Assembly: GCF_030317105.1 (NCBI RefSeq)
Contig: NZ_JASZYG010000005.1
Location: 62,001-126,000, forward strand
DNA length: 64,000 nucleotides
Direction: 5' to 3'
Origin: Variovorax brevis
Lineage (GTDB): Bacteria; Pseudomonadota; Gammaproteobacteria; Burkholderiales; Burkholderiaceae_C
The first letter of the stretch is position 1, and every line of letters begins with the position of its first letter. Below are positions 51,104 through 60,517 of the stretch, in pieces. Both the position numbers and the translations under genes were made by a program. The notes below the pieces were generated by a model. That model saw nothing but the letters and a program-made list of their open reading frames with translations, made no database searches and was not told the origin of the DNA.

Positions 51104-52126
51104 ATGGAAAACAACACCGCCACAGTCGCCGCCGTCGCCGCCGTCAGCACCCCCGCAGTTCACCGCCCGCAGAACCGCGGGCAACTGATCGTCCTGCTGG
51201 TCGTCATCGCCGCGGCATGCGTGCTGCCCTTCGTCGTGAGCAACTACCGCGTGTTCCAGTTCACGCTGGCGCTGGTCTACGCGATCGCGTTGCTGGGCCT
51301 GAACATGCTGACGGGCTACAACGGCCAGATCTCGCTGGGGCACGGCGCCTTCTATGCGATCGGTGCCTACGTGGCAGCGATCCTCATGGACAAGTTCGGC
51401 GTGCCCTACTGGGCGACGATTCCGGTCGCTGGCGCGGTCTGCCTTGTGGCCGGCTTTCTCTTCGGCCTGCCGGCCTTGCGCTTCGACGGGCTGTACCTGG
51501 CGCTGGCGACGTTCGCACTCGGCGTGGCGATGCCCCAGATCCTCAAGTACAAGCACCTGGAGCACTGGACGGGCGGCGCGATGGGCATCGTCATCGTCAA
51601 GCCTGAAGCGCCGGAGTGGACGGGGCTGTCGCAAGACCAGTGGCTCTACTTCGTGGTGCTCGCATGCTTGCTGGTGCTGTTCCTCGCCGGCTGGAATTTG
51701 TTGCGCGGTCGCATGGGCCGGGCGATGGTGGCCATTCGCGACCAGCCGATCGCGGCGCGTGCCATGGGTGTCAACACGGCCATGGTCAAGTCGATGACCT
51801 TCGGCGTGTCGGCCATGTACACCGGCATCGCGGGTGCGCTGGGTGCCATCGTGGTGCAGTTCGTGGCGCCCGATTCGTTCTCGGTGTTCCTGTCGATCAC
51901 GCTGATCGTGGGCGTCGTGGTCGGTGGGCTGGCGTCGATCCAGGGCGCGATCTTCGGGGCGCTGTTCATCCAGTTCATCCCGAACGTGGCGGACCAGATT
52001 TCAAAGGCGGCGCCGTGGGCCATCTATGGCGTGTTCCTCATCGTGTTCATGTATGTGATGCCGTACGGCGTGGCGGGGCTGGTCCGGGTGGTGGCCGGAC
52101 GCCTGCGCGCGCGGCGCGGTCCTTGA
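51104..52126 (+). CDS. livM: Branched-chain amino-acid-type ABC permease LivM
   Basis: A 340-residue permease with about ten helices. ALLGLNMLTGYNGQISLGHG and the loop GRAMVAIRDQPIAARAMGVN are family hallmarks. It starts 4 nt after livH. LivHM form the membrane channel for the substrate delivered by the binding protein encoded next. Confidence 0.94.
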   Translation: MENNTATVAAVAAVSTPAVHRPQNRGQLIVLLVVIAAACVLPFVVSNYRVFQFTLALVYAIALLGLNMLTGYNGQISLGHGAFYAIGAYVAAILMDKFGVPYWATIPVAGAVCLVAGFLFGLPALRFDGLYLALATFALGVAMPQILKYKHLEHWTGGAMGIVIVKPEAPEWTGLSQDQWLYFVVLACLLVLFLAGWNLLRGRMGRAMVAIRDQPIAARAMGVNTAMVKSMTFGVSAMYTGIAGALGAIVVQFVAPDSFSVFLSITLIVGVVVGGLASIQGAIFGALFIQFIPNVADQISKAAPWAIYGVFLIVFMYVMPYGVAGLVRVVAGRLRARRGP

Positions 52127-52204
52127 GTTTTTCGAGTCCTCGGCCCGGTGCGCCCGACATGGGCAAGCCGATTTTTCTTGTTGGATGACATCGAAGGAGA
52201 CATC

Positions 52205-53428
52205 ATGAAATTCAGACCCGACCGTCGTGCGACGCTCGTCGCCGGTGCCGTCATGCTCGTTCTGGCCAGCGCGCCTGCCATGGCGCAGAAGAAGTACGGG
52301 CCGGGCGCATCCGACACCGAGATCAAGCTCGGCCAGACCATGCCCTACAGCGGGCCCGCCTCGGCCTACGGCACCATCGGCAAGCTGCAGGTGGCGTACT
52401 TCAAGATGATCAACGAGCAAGGCGGCATCAACGGCCGCAAGATCAACCTGATCAGCCTGGACGATGGCTACAGCCCGCCCAAGGCGGTGGAGCAGGTGCG
52501 CAAGCTGGTCGAGCAGGACGAAGTGCTGGCGCTGTTCCAGACGCTGGGAACGCCCAGCAATTCGGCCATCCACAAGTACGTCAACACCAAGAAGGTGCCG
52601 CACCTGCTGCTGGCCACCGGCGCCACCAAGTGGGCGGACCCGAAGAACTTTCCGTGGACCATCGGCTTCAACCTGAGCTACCAGGCCGAAGGCGTGATCT
52701 ACGCCAAGTACCTGCTCAAGGAAAAGCCCAACGCCAAGATCGCGATCCTTTATCAGAACGACGACTACGGCAAGGACCTGCTCAAGGGCGTGAAGGACGG
52801 GCTGGGCGCAAAGGGCGCGAAGATGATCGTCTCGGAGGCGAGCTACGAGGTGTCCGACCCGACGGTCGATTCGCAGATCGTCACGCTGCAAGGCTCCGGC
52901 GCCGATACCTTCATCAACATCACCACGCCCAAGTTCTCGGCACAGGCCATCCGCAAGGCCTTCGACTCCGGCTGGAAGCCGCTTCACATCGTCAACAACG
53001 TGGGTGCGTCGGTGGGCTCGGTGCTCACGCCGGCGGGGCTGGACAAGTCGGTGGGCCTGCTCACCTTGCAGTACTACAAGGACCCGAACGATCCGCAATG
53101 GAAGGATGACCCGGCCATGCTCGAATGGCGCGCCTTCATGGGCCGCTACTACAAGGAGGGTGACCCGAAAGACGCATCCAACCTCTACGGCTACATCGCG
53201 GCCCAGACGATGGTGCAGATCCTCAAGCAGTGCGGCAATGACCTGACGCGCGAAAACGTCATGAAGCAGGCCGCGAACATCAAGGCGCTGAAGCTGCCAC
53301 TGCTGCTCACGGGCATGTCGCTCAACTCGTCGCCCACCGACTATTTCCTGGTCAAGCAGGGGCAACTCGCCAAGTTCACCGGCACGCAGTGGGCCGGCTT
53401 CGGCGACGTGCTGAGCACCGTCGACTGA
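52205..53428 (+). CDS. livK: Periplasmic substrate-binding protein of the Liv-type transporter
   Basis: A 407-residue precursor with a signal peptide ending APAMAQ (about residue 27). The mature protein begins with the type I binding-fold strand EIKLGQTMPYSGPASAYG and has NEQGGINGRKINLISLDDGY. Proteins of this group bind branched-chain amino acids, but also aromatic acids and other compounds, so the substrate is not fixed. A terminator follows the gene. Confidence 0.92.
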   Translation: MKFRPDRRATLVAGAVMLVLASAPAMAQKKYGPGASDTEIKLGQTMPYSGPASAYGTIGKLQVAYFKMINEQGGINGRKINLISLDDGYSPPKAVEQVRKLVEQDEVLALFQTLGTPSNSAIHKYVNTKKVPHLLLATGATKWADPKNFPWTIGFNLSYQAEGVIYAKYLLKEKPNAKIAILYQNDDYGKDLLKGVKDGLGAKGAKMIVSEASYEVSDPTVDSQIVTLQGSGADTFINITTPKFSAQAIRKAFDSGWKPLHIVNNVGASVGSVLTPAGLDKSVGLLTLQYYKDPNDPQWKDDPAMLEWRAFMGRYYKEGDPKDASNLYGYIAAQTMVQILKQCGNDLTRENVMKQAANIKALKLPLLLTGMSLNSSPTDYFLVKQGQLAKFTGTQWAGFGDVLSTVD

Positions 53429-53450
53429 TTGGGCCCGAAGTAGTACAACG

Positions 53451-53480
53451 GGCCGGGGGTGGTGGCTGCCCCCGGCCTGT
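53451..53480 (+). terminator. Rho-independent-like terminator after the liv operon
   Basis: GGCCGGGGG (53451-53459) and CCCCCGGCC (53469-53477) form a perfect 9-bp stem with a 9-nt loop, followed by a short T-rich run (TGTTTGTC). It lies 22 nt after the binding-protein stop and 39 nt before the serine hydrolase ATG. Confidence 0.7.
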
Positions 53481-53516
53481 TTGTCATTCAGCCACTCCAC
53501 ATAACAGGAGACAACA

Positions 53517-54662
53517 ATGAGTGCACTTGACGACGTGCTCGCGAGCGGCGTTGCGTCCGGCGCTGCGCCGGGCCTCGTGGCCATGCTGGGCAATTCCCGT
53601 GGCGTGACATGGACCGGCGTGGCCGGCGAGAAGGCGCCCGGCAAGCCGATGACGGAAGACACGGTCTTTCGTATCTTTTCGATGACCAAGGCCGTAGGCT
53701 CGACCGCCGCGTTGATCCTGGCCGACCGCGGCAAGCTCGACTACGACGCACCGGTCGAATCCATTCTTCCGGACTTCGCCAGGATCCAGGTGCTCGATGG
53801 CTTCGATGGCGACAAGCCGCGCATGCGTGCGCCCAAAACCAAGGCGACGCTGCGTCATCTCGCGACCCACACCTCGGGCTTGGCCTACGAGTTCTGGAAC
53901 GCCGATGTGGCGCGCTGGATGGGCGCGACCGGCCATCCGTCGATCCTGTCCGGATTGAAGAGTTCGCTGTTCTATCCGCTGGTGGTGGACCCCGGAACGC
54001 GATGGGAATATGGGATCGGCATCGATTGGCTCGGCCAGGCGGTCGAGGCCATCGACGGCCGCCGCATCGACAAGTTCGTGCAGGAAGAAATCCTCGACCC
54101 GCTGCGCATGAAGGACACGGCCTTCGAATGCGAAGGCGCGCTGGCGGCACGGCTGGGCTCGGTGAGCGCGCGCGGCGAGGATGGCAAGTTCGCGCCCTTC
54201 GAACTTGCGCCGCCGCCGCATCCCGAGGTCTACGGCATGGGCCACTGTCTCTACTCGACGGCCGCCGACTACATGCGCTTCCTGCGCATGCACCTGAACA
54301 AGGGCACGCTCGATGGCAAGCGCATCCTGAGCGAGAAGGCCGAAGAGAAGCTCTTTGCCAACAGCATCGGCGCGATTCGCCTCGGCAAGTTGCTCACGGC
54401 CGCGCCGGCAGTGAGCCCGGATCTCGAGTTGTTCCCCGGCACGCCCGTGACGCACAGTCTCGGCTTCATGCGCGTGGAGGAAGACGTGCCGCAGATGCGC
54501 TCGGCCGGCGCGCTGGGTTGGGCGGGCGTGCTCAACACGCACTACTGGTTCGATCCGCACCGCGACATCGTCGGGCTCATCATGACGCAGACCTTGCCCT
54601 TCCTGGAGGCACCCTTCGCCAACCTGTATGCGGAGTTCGAGCGCGCGGTGTACGCGCGCTGA
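53517..54662 (+). CDS. Beta-lactamase/esterase-fold serine hydrolase
   Basis: A 381-residue protein of the class C beta-lactamase-like family. The SxxK motif SMTK is at residues 55-58 (Ser55 nucleophile), and a YxN-like tyrosine lies in RWEYGIGIDWLG. The C-terminal HSLGFM... stretch is in place of the usual KTG strand. No signal peptide is seen, so this is more likely a cytoplasmic esterase or amidase than a penicillin-degrading enzyme. A terminator separates it from the liv operon. Confidence 0.87.
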   Translation: MSALDDVLASGVASGAAPGLVAMLGNSRGVTWTGVAGEKAPGKPMTEDTVFRIFSMTKAVGSTAALILADRGKLDYDAPVESILPDFARIQVLDGFDGDKPRMRAPKTKATLRHLATHTSGLAYEFWNADVARWMGATGHPSILSGLKSSLFYPLVVDPGTRWEYGIGIDWLGQAVEAIDGRRIDKFVQEEILDPLRMKDTAFECEGALAARLGSVSARGEDGKFAPFELAPPPHPEVYGMGHCLYSTAADYMRFLRMHLNKGTLDGKRILSEKAEEKLFANSIGAIRLGKLLTAAPAVSPDLELFPGTPVTHSLGFMRVEEDVPQMRSAGALGWAGVLNTHYWFDPHRDIVGLIMTQTLPFLEAPFANLYAEFERAVYAR

Positions 54663-54680
54663 ACTGATCGCAAAAGTCGA

Positions 54681-55727
54681 TCAGGCGGTGCGGGCCTGCG
54701 CCAGTTGCCCGCGCCGCAGGCCGCCTTGTCGCTCGAGCATCCAGCCCGGATATTCCGGCGGCAGGGCGCTCACCTTGTCGAGCGTGGCGAGTTCATCGGC
54801 CGAGAGGTCGATCTTCGTGGCCGCGAGGTTGTCGTCGAGCTGCTCGGGTCGCTTCGCGCCGATGATCACGCTCGTCACCACCGGTTGGTGCAGCAGCCAC
54901 GCCAGCGCGATCTGCGCCACCGACACACCCTTGGCTTCCGCGATACCGCGCATGACGTCGATGCTGTCGTAGGCCCGCTCGACGTTGACCGGCGGAAAGT
55001 CGAAGGCTGCACGCCGGTTGCCCGCCTCGGCCTTGACGTCACGGCCATACTTGCCGCTGAGCAGGCCGCCCGCGAGCGGACTCCACACCATCAGGCCCAC
55101 GCCTTCGCTTTGCATCATCGGCACCAGTTCGCGCTCGAGGTCGCGCCCGGCGATCGTGTAGTAGGCCTGCAGCGATTCGAAGCGCGCCAGGCCCAGGCGT
55201 TCGGAGATGCCGAGGGCTTTCATGATCTGCCACGCGGCCCAGTTGGAAACGCCGACGTAGCGCACATGGCCCTGCTGCACGAGATTGTCCAGTGCGCGCA
55301 CCGTTTCCTCGATGGGCGTTGCCGGGTCGAAGCCATGGATCTGGTAGAGGTCGATGTGGTCGAGCTGCATGCGCTTCAGGCTCGCCTTCACGCCGTCCAT
55401 GATGTGCGCCCGCGATGCACCGCGTGCATTGGCGCCCTTGCCGGTGTCGCCGAAGACCTTGGTCGCGACGACCACGCTGTCGCGCGGCACCTTGAGATTC
55501 TTCAGCGCCTGCCCGGTGATGATTTCCGAGCGGCCTTCGGAATAGACATCGGCCGTGTCGATGAAATTGATGCCAGCATCGAGCGATCGGCCGATGAGGC
55601 CTTCCGCATCGCCTTGCTGCAGCGTGCCGATCTTGCTCCACAGTTCGCCTTCGCCGCCGAAGGTCATGGTGCCGAGGCAGAGTTCAGAAACGAAGAGGCC
55701 GGTGCGGCCGAATTTCTTTTGACGCAT
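54681..55727 (-). CDS. Aldo/keto reductase
   Basis: A 348-residue NAD(P)H-dependent reductase. It shows FIDTADVYSEGRSE (catalytic Asp and Tyr), VVVATKVFG (Lys), LYQIHGFD (His) and the C-terminal cofactor segment VIIGAKRPEQLDDNLAA. It lies next to an AraC regulator on the same strand. The substrate is unknown. Confidence 0.92.
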   Translation of the reverse strand: MRQKKFGRTGLFVSELCLGTMTFGGEGELWSKIGTLQQGDAEGLIGRSLDAGINFIDTADVYSEGRSEIITGQALKNLKVPRDSVVVATKVFGDTGKGANARGASRAHIMDGVKASLKRMQLDHIDLYQIHGFDPATPIEETVRALDNLVQQGHVRYVGVSNWAAWQIMKALGISERLGLARFESLQAYYTIAGRDLERELVPMMQSEGVGLMVWSPLAGGLLSGKYGRDVKAEAGNRRAAFDFPPVNVERAYDSIDVMRGIAEAKGVSVAQIALAWLLHQPVVTSVIIGAKRPEQLDDNLAATKIDLSADELATLDKVSALPPEYPGWMLERQGGLRRGQLAQARTA

Positions 55728-55847
55728 GTTGGATCCTTGGAAGAGAGATGGAGACGACGTCAACTGGCTGTTGTGCCGTGAACACCAGTGTCCGGCTTCG
55801 TCGCCACCGCCCGGTAGCCCGATCCGCGCCGCTTCTTGCCTGATCCT

Positions 55848-56810
55848 CTACGTGTTCAGCGAGTCCTGCCGCATGCGCCGCATGTCACGCGCCGGTGGTG
55901 CACCGAACATGCGTGCGTATTCACGCGAGAACTGCGACGCGCTTTCGTAGCCGACGTGGTAGCCGGCACTGGTCGCGTCCGCACCTTCGACCAGCATCAA
56001 GCGGCGCGCCTCCTGAAGCCGAAGGTGCTTTTGATACTGCAGCGGACTCATCGCCGTCACAGCCTTGAAATGCCGGTGCAGCGATGACGCACTCATATGG
56101 ACGTTGTCCGCCAGCGCTTCGACCTTCAGGGGCTCACGGTAGTGCGCACGCAGCCACGAGATCGCCTCGGAGATGCGCGGCCCCTGGCCATCGGGCATGC
56201 CGATCTGCGCAAGCCGCCACCCTTCTTCGCCGCTCAGGAGTCGATAGAGGATCTCGCGGATCACCAGCGGTGCGAGGGCCGCGACGTCCCTGGGCGCGTC
56301 GAGCAATCGCACAAGCCGCAAGACAGCGTCGACCAACACGAGGTTGGTGGGAGCCGTATAGATCGCACGCGTGCACGGTACCCGCTCGGCGGCAGGCGCC
56401 TGGCCGATGTCGTGCATCAGCGCCGCGACTTCGCCGGGCGAGAAGCCCAGTCGCACGCACAGGTAGGGCGCCTGGTCCGTTGCATCGATGACCTGGCTGG
56501 AGATCGGAACGTCTTGCGAAATGACGAGGTAGTCGTCCGCGTCGTAGATCGTCACTTCGTCGGCCAGCAGCACTCGCTTGCGGCCCTGCACGGGCATGCA
56601 GAAAGCCGGTTCGTGCAGCGAGTGCTGCAACTCGCTCGACGATGTGGCGCGAATGAGCTTCAGGCGCGGAATGGCCGTCGCATGCACGCCGTTGCCTGAG
56701 GTCAGCCGCTCGATGCAGGCGCCGATCTCTGCGCGCCTCAAGAGGATCTGCGTGGCGGCATCCGCGCCCGGCAGATCGGTACTGATGGTTCTTTGAGGAA
56801 GCATGTTCAT
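55848..56810 (-). CDS. AraC-family regulator with AraC_N domain
   Basis: A 320-residue regulator. The N-terminal AraC_N cupin-like domain (about 30-190; EPAFCMPVQGRKRVLLADEV) is followed by two HTH motifs in the C-terminal 100 residues (LKVEALADNVHMSASSLHRH and ATSAGYHVGYESASQFSREY). It is divergent from the Mo hydroxylase operon and upstream of the aldo/keto reductase on the same strand, so either could be its target. Confidence 0.9.
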   Translation of the reverse strand: MNMLPQRTISTDLPGADAATQILLRRAEIGACIERLTSGNGVHATAIPRLKLIRATSSSELQHSLHEPAFCMPVQGRKRVLLADEVTIYDADDYLVISQDVPISSQVIDATDQAPYLCVRLGFSPGEVAALMHDIGQAPAAERVPCTRAIYTAPTNLVLVDAVLRLVRLLDAPRDVAALAPLVIREILYRLLSGEEGWRLAQIGMPDGQGPRISEAISWLRAHYREPLKVEALADNVHMSASSLHRHFKAVTAMSPLQYQKHLRLQEARRLMLVEGADATSAGYHVGYESASQFSREYARMFGAPPARDMRRMRQDSLNT

Positions 56811-56955
56811 CAGGGTAAGCCGTTGTCGGTGCGCGCGCCACGCACTTCGCAGAAACAGGCAAGAACTTGATGGGATTGGGCATGCATTGCGTCTTGGTGT
56901 GTCCTGATTCGCGCGACAGGCGTGTTGATAGAAGTGCTACGACTGTGACCGCAAA

Positions 56956-56979
56956 TCACCATTTAAGACAAATTGGTGA
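56956..56979. promoter_or_regulatory. Inverted repeat upstream of the molybdenum hydroxylase operon
   Basis: TCACCA (56956-56961) and TGGTGA (56974-56979) are separated by 12 AT-rich nt. The repeat lies in the 324-nt gap between the AraC gene and the hydroxylase gene (56811-57134), a region otherwise without a gene that I can support and more AT-rich than its surroundings. It may be a regulator or AraC site. Confidence 0.4.
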
Positions 56980-57134
56980 ACAAGCACACCTGCTCGAATT
57001 TTCTTTGCTTCTTTTCGACGCGGCAGCGACACTCGCAGCGACCGAAATGAATGGGTCCCCAGTACCCATGGCAGCGCCGCTGCTGCTTCGGTCTGTCGCC
57101 AGCCCCTGCTGGCTAAAAGAAGGAGAGGGTATCG

Positions 57135-59966
57135 ATGAAACAAAGCGCTGACGTCACTCGGCGCGGGTTGCTCAAACTGGGCGGTGCCACAGGCATCTCC
57201 GTTTGGCTGGCTCCGCTATTCAGTCCCGCCTACGCGGCACTGTTCGAGGACAAACTCCTCACGCCAATTGCCTGGAACGGCGTTGACGGATCGGTCAAGT
57301 TCCGCATTGACGGAACGGCCAAGGTTGCTGGCGAGAAAATCTTCGCCTGCGACATCCGGTCAAGGGACTTGCCGCATTGGCCGCAGAAGCAATCCCACGC
57401 GCTCTTGCTGCGCGCGGCCTTTGCGGACCGCATCTTCACCGGCGTCGATCTCGCCGCCCTGGGTGAAGACCTCAAGCCGGACCGACTGGTCACCGCCGAA
57501 GACCTGGCACGCGACCGCGTCGCCTTTCCGGCCTTCTATGGCGAAGACATGCTGTTGCCCACCGGCAAGACGCCGGCCTATCTGGGCCACGCCGTGGCAC
57601 TGCTCATCTATCACGACTTCGCGCGCTTTCGCTACGCCAAGGAAAGGCTGCGCGGCCTGAAGGACGTGGTGCGCGGCGGCAACGTCACCGGTCCGCTCGA
57701 GCGCGCGCCCTATGCCGGCTTTCGCTACGTTCGCGTGAGCGGCGACACACCCGGCTCCGAAGACAAGTTCTCGCCGCTGAAAGACACGGTGCTCTTCCCC
57801 GCGTCCTTCAACAAGACAAAGCCCGTGTGGCCCGACGCGGTCATGGGCGGCAAGCTCAACGAGACCGGCATGGCCCATGCAAAGGCCATCGCTGACGAAA
57901 TCGGCAAGGGCGGCGACGACCTGCTGGTGCTCGATCGCGAATACTTCTCGCAATCCATCGACACCGCCGCGCTCGAACCCGACAACGCCAACGGCTGGTA
58001 CGACGCCGGAAACCAAACCCTGCACATGGTGGTGCCCACGCAAGGCCCGATCGAAGTCATGGAGTCCATGACGGAGATGCTTTCGAAGTGCAACTTCACC
58101 GTGAAGAAGCTCTTCCTGCACCCGTGCTACACGGTGGGCTATGGCTCGAAGGACCACTACAACTTCCCCTACTACGGCGCGATGGCTGCGTTTTATGCGG
58201 GTGGTGTGCCGGTGCGATTGGCCAATGACCGCTTCGAACAGTTCCAGACTTCGATCAAGCGCCACAGCATCCGGATGAAGTACAGGATTGCGGTCGACCG
58301 CAAGTCCGGAATGATCAAGGCGATGACCGGCGACTTCGTGCTCGACGGCGGTGGGCGGGTGAACTTCACGCCTTCGGTCACGCTGGTGTCCGCCACTTCG
58401 GCGCAGACCATCTACTACCTGCCCAAGAGCGACTTTGCGGCCGTCAGCATTGCGTCGCGTGCGGTCGATTGCGGTTCGGCCCGCGGCTATGGTGCCTTGC
58501 AGGCCATGGGCGCGACCGAGATGCTGATCGACGAAGTGGCCGAAAAGCTCGGCCTCGATCCGGTCGAGTTCCGGCTCAAGAACGTCATCAAGTCGGGCAT
58601 GAAGAACAGCCAGGGGGCCGTGCCCGGCGGTGCAATCCGCGCCGACGAGGTCATGCTCAAGCTGCAAAAGCACCCCACGTGGACCGGGCGCGCCAAGAAG
58701 AAGACCGAGTACGAGGCCAAGAACCCCGGCAAGCGCTACGGCGTCGGCTTTGGCTGCACGCAGAAGGACTACGGCACGGGCGCCGAGTCGAACTTCGTCA
58801 AGCTCGAAGTCACGCCGGACGGTCGCATCCTGATGTGGCACAGCGGCGCCGAGATGGGCACGGGCATGAGCACGTCGCAAGCGGTCATGGTCAAGCATTG
58901 GCTCGGCCGCCCGGCCGATGTCATTGAAACGTCGGTGACCCAATGGTCCGAATTGCCGATGGTCACCAGCGGCGACCCTTACATGTCGCCACAGTCCCAT
59001 CAGGACAAGGCGATTTCGGACCCGCGCTGGACGCCCAATTACTGTTCGCCTTCCAGCGCCAGCAACTCGGCGTTCTACTTCTCGCACGGCAGCTACGAAA
59101 CGGCGCGAGTGCTGTTCGAGCATGGCCTGTGGCCGGCGGCAGTGGCGATCTGGAGCGCGGGCATCGGCGGTGGACAAGCGGCACCTTTTGTCGTGCGTCG
59201 CGACGCCGCACGCTGGAACAACGGCAAGCTCACCTGCGTCGGCATGGAGCCGCTGACGCTCGCTCGCCTGGGTGCCAAGGCGCACGAGATGGGCCTGGTG
59301 ACCGGCGTGGTCGGCCATGTGTTCAATCGCTGGCAATGGGCCGAGGCCGACTTCGAAGTCGATGGCGAGAACCAGCGCCGCCCCATGGACGGCCTGGCCG
59401 TTCGCTACGGCGACAAGGCGCCCGAAGCCAAGCGCAAGAATGGCGCGACCGCCGGCGGCTACCAGTTCATCACGCGCAAGAAGGTGAACTACCCGCCGAT
59501 CCAGCGCAACAACGCGGGCGTGACCTATTACGCCGCCATCGCGACGCTGGCTGAAGTCGCCATCGACACGGGCACCGGCAAGGTCGAACTGCTGTCCCAC
59601 GACTCGGTGCTGGAGTGCGGCAACCAGATCGTTCCGCAACTGGTCTCCGGCCAGATCCAGGGCGGCGTGGCCATGGGCATCGGCCACGCGCTGCACGAAT
59701 ACATGCCGCTCTACGAAGACGGGCCCGGCAACGGCACCTGGAACTTCAACCGCTACACCTTGCCGCGCGCATCGGACGTGGCGGTCTGGAAGCAGACGGG
59801 TGAGGTACTGCCGGCGCTGTCGGACACCGATCCACCCAAGGGCATGGGCGAGGTGGTCATGATTTCGATCGTGCCGGCCATCGTCAACGCAGTGGCACAC
59901 GCCATCGGACATCGATTCACGGAACTGCCTGTCACGGCGGAGAAAATCAGGGGGGTGCTGAAATGA
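57135..59966 (+). CDS. Periplasmic xanthine dehydrogenase-family molybdopterin subunit (isoquinoline 1-oxidoreductase beta-like)
   Basis: A 943-residue Mo-cofactor subunit with a Tat signal (TRRGLLKLGGATGISVWLAP) at residues 8-27. Downstream are the substrate and cofactor segments FLHPCYTVGYGSKDHYN and GARGYG-like CGSARGYGALQAMG, and near the C-terminus KGMGEVVM, where the catalytic Glu of this family lies. It hydroxylates an N-heterocycle or aldehyde using water. The gene overlaps the next (2Fe-2S subunit) by 4 nt. AAGGAG lies just before the ATG. Confidence 0.92.
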   Translation: MKQSADVTRRGLLKLGGATGISVWLAPLFSPAYAALFEDKLLTPIAWNGVDGSVKFRIDGTAKVAGEKIFACDIRSRDLPHWPQKQSHALLLRAAFADRIFTGVDLAALGEDLKPDRLVTAEDLARDRVAFPAFYGEDMLLPTGKTPAYLGHAVALLIYHDFARFRYAKERLRGLKDVVRGGNVTGPLERAPYAGFRYVRVSGDTPGSEDKFSPLKDTVLFPASFNKTKPVWPDAVMGGKLNETGMAHAKAIADEIGKGGDDLLVLDREYFSQSIDTAALEPDNANGWYDAGNQTLHMVVPTQGPIEVMESMTEMLSKCNFTVKKLFLHPCYTVGYGSKDHYNFPYYGAMAAFYAGGVPVRLANDRFEQFQTSIKRHSIRMKYRIAVDRKSGMIKAMTGDFVLDGGGRVNFTPSVTLVSATSAQTIYYLPKSDFAAVSIASRAVDCGSARGYGALQAMGATEMLIDEVAEKLGLDPVEFRLKNVIKSGMKNSQGAVPGGAIRADEVMLKLQKHPTWTGRAKKKTEYEAKNPGKRYGVGFGCTQKDYGTGAESNFVKLEVTPDGRILMWHSGAEMGTGMSTSQAVMVKHWLGRPADVIETSVTQWSELPMVTSGDPYMSPQSHQDKAISDPRWTPNYCSPSSASNSAFYFSHGSYETARVLFEHGLWPAAVAIWSAGIGGGQAAPFVVRRDAARWNNGKLTCVGMEPLTLARLGAKAHEMGLVTGVVGHVFNRWQWAEADFEVDGENQRRPMDGLAVRYGDKAPEAKRKNGATAGGYQFITRKKVNYPPIQRNNAGVTYYAAIATLAEVAIDTGTGKVELLSHDSVLECGNQIVPQLVSGQIQGGVAMGIGHALHEYMPLYEDGPGNGTWNFNRYTLPRASDVAVWKQTGEVLPALSDTDPPKGMGEVVMISIVPAIVNAVAHAIGHRFTELPVTAEKIRGVLK

Positions 59967-60517
59967 GCACAATGCCGGCGGTCAAACCGCTCAAGCTCAC
60001 GATCAACGGCAAGGAAGTCGGTCCGATGGACGTGCCGGACGGTTTGATGATGATCGACTTTCTCCACGAGTACGCAGGCCTCACCGGCTCGCGCATGGGC
60101 TGCGGCATCGGCGTGTGCCGGGCCTGCGTCGTCATCGTCGACAAGCCCGGTGGCGTGAGCGAGGAAACGCGTACCTGCATCACGGGCGCACATTACTTCG
60201 AAGGCAAGCAGGTCCGAACCGTCGAAGGCCATGCGCAGCGCAACGAAAAGGGCGAGATCGTCATGCTGTCGCCTGTGCAGCAGAAGTTCCTGGAGCACTA
60301 CAGCTTCCAGTGCGGCTACTGCACGCCGGGCTTCGTCAACGGTGCGACCGTGCTCATGGAGCGCCTCAAGCGCCAGCCCGTCAAGAAGAGCCGACTCGAA
60401 GCGGAAATCACCACCGCGCTGGACACGCACCTGTGCCGTTGCACCGGCTACGTCCGCTACTACGAGGCAGTCAAGGATGTGATCCTGTCGACGCCCGGCC
60501 TGACGACGGAGGGATGA
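59963..60517 (+). CDS. 2Fe-2S subunit of the molybdenum hydroxylase (isoquinoline 1-oxidoreductase alpha-like)
   Basis: A 184-residue protein with two 2Fe-2S domains. The plant-ferredoxin-type cluster is in GCGIGVCRACVV with a later CITG, and the second cluster is in FQCGYCTPGFV and HLCRCTGYVRYYEA. It has no signal peptide; it is probably exported together with the Tat-targeted large subunit. It overlaps genes on both sides by 4 nt. Confidence 0.93.
   Translation: MSTMPAVKPLKLTINGKEVGPMDVPDGLMMIDFLHEYAGLTGSRMGCGIGVCRACVVIVDKPGGVSEETRTCITGAHYFEGKQVRTVEGHAQRNEKGEIVMLSPVQQKFLEHYSFQCGYCTPGFVNGATVLMERLKRQPVKKSRLEAEITTALDTHLCRCTGYVRYYEAVKDVILSTPGLTTEG

Noticed and set aside
57360..59972. An 870-codon frame antisense to the molybdenum hydroxylase large subunit
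   Set aside because: Shadow of a well supported gene with a Tat signal and cofactor motifs.
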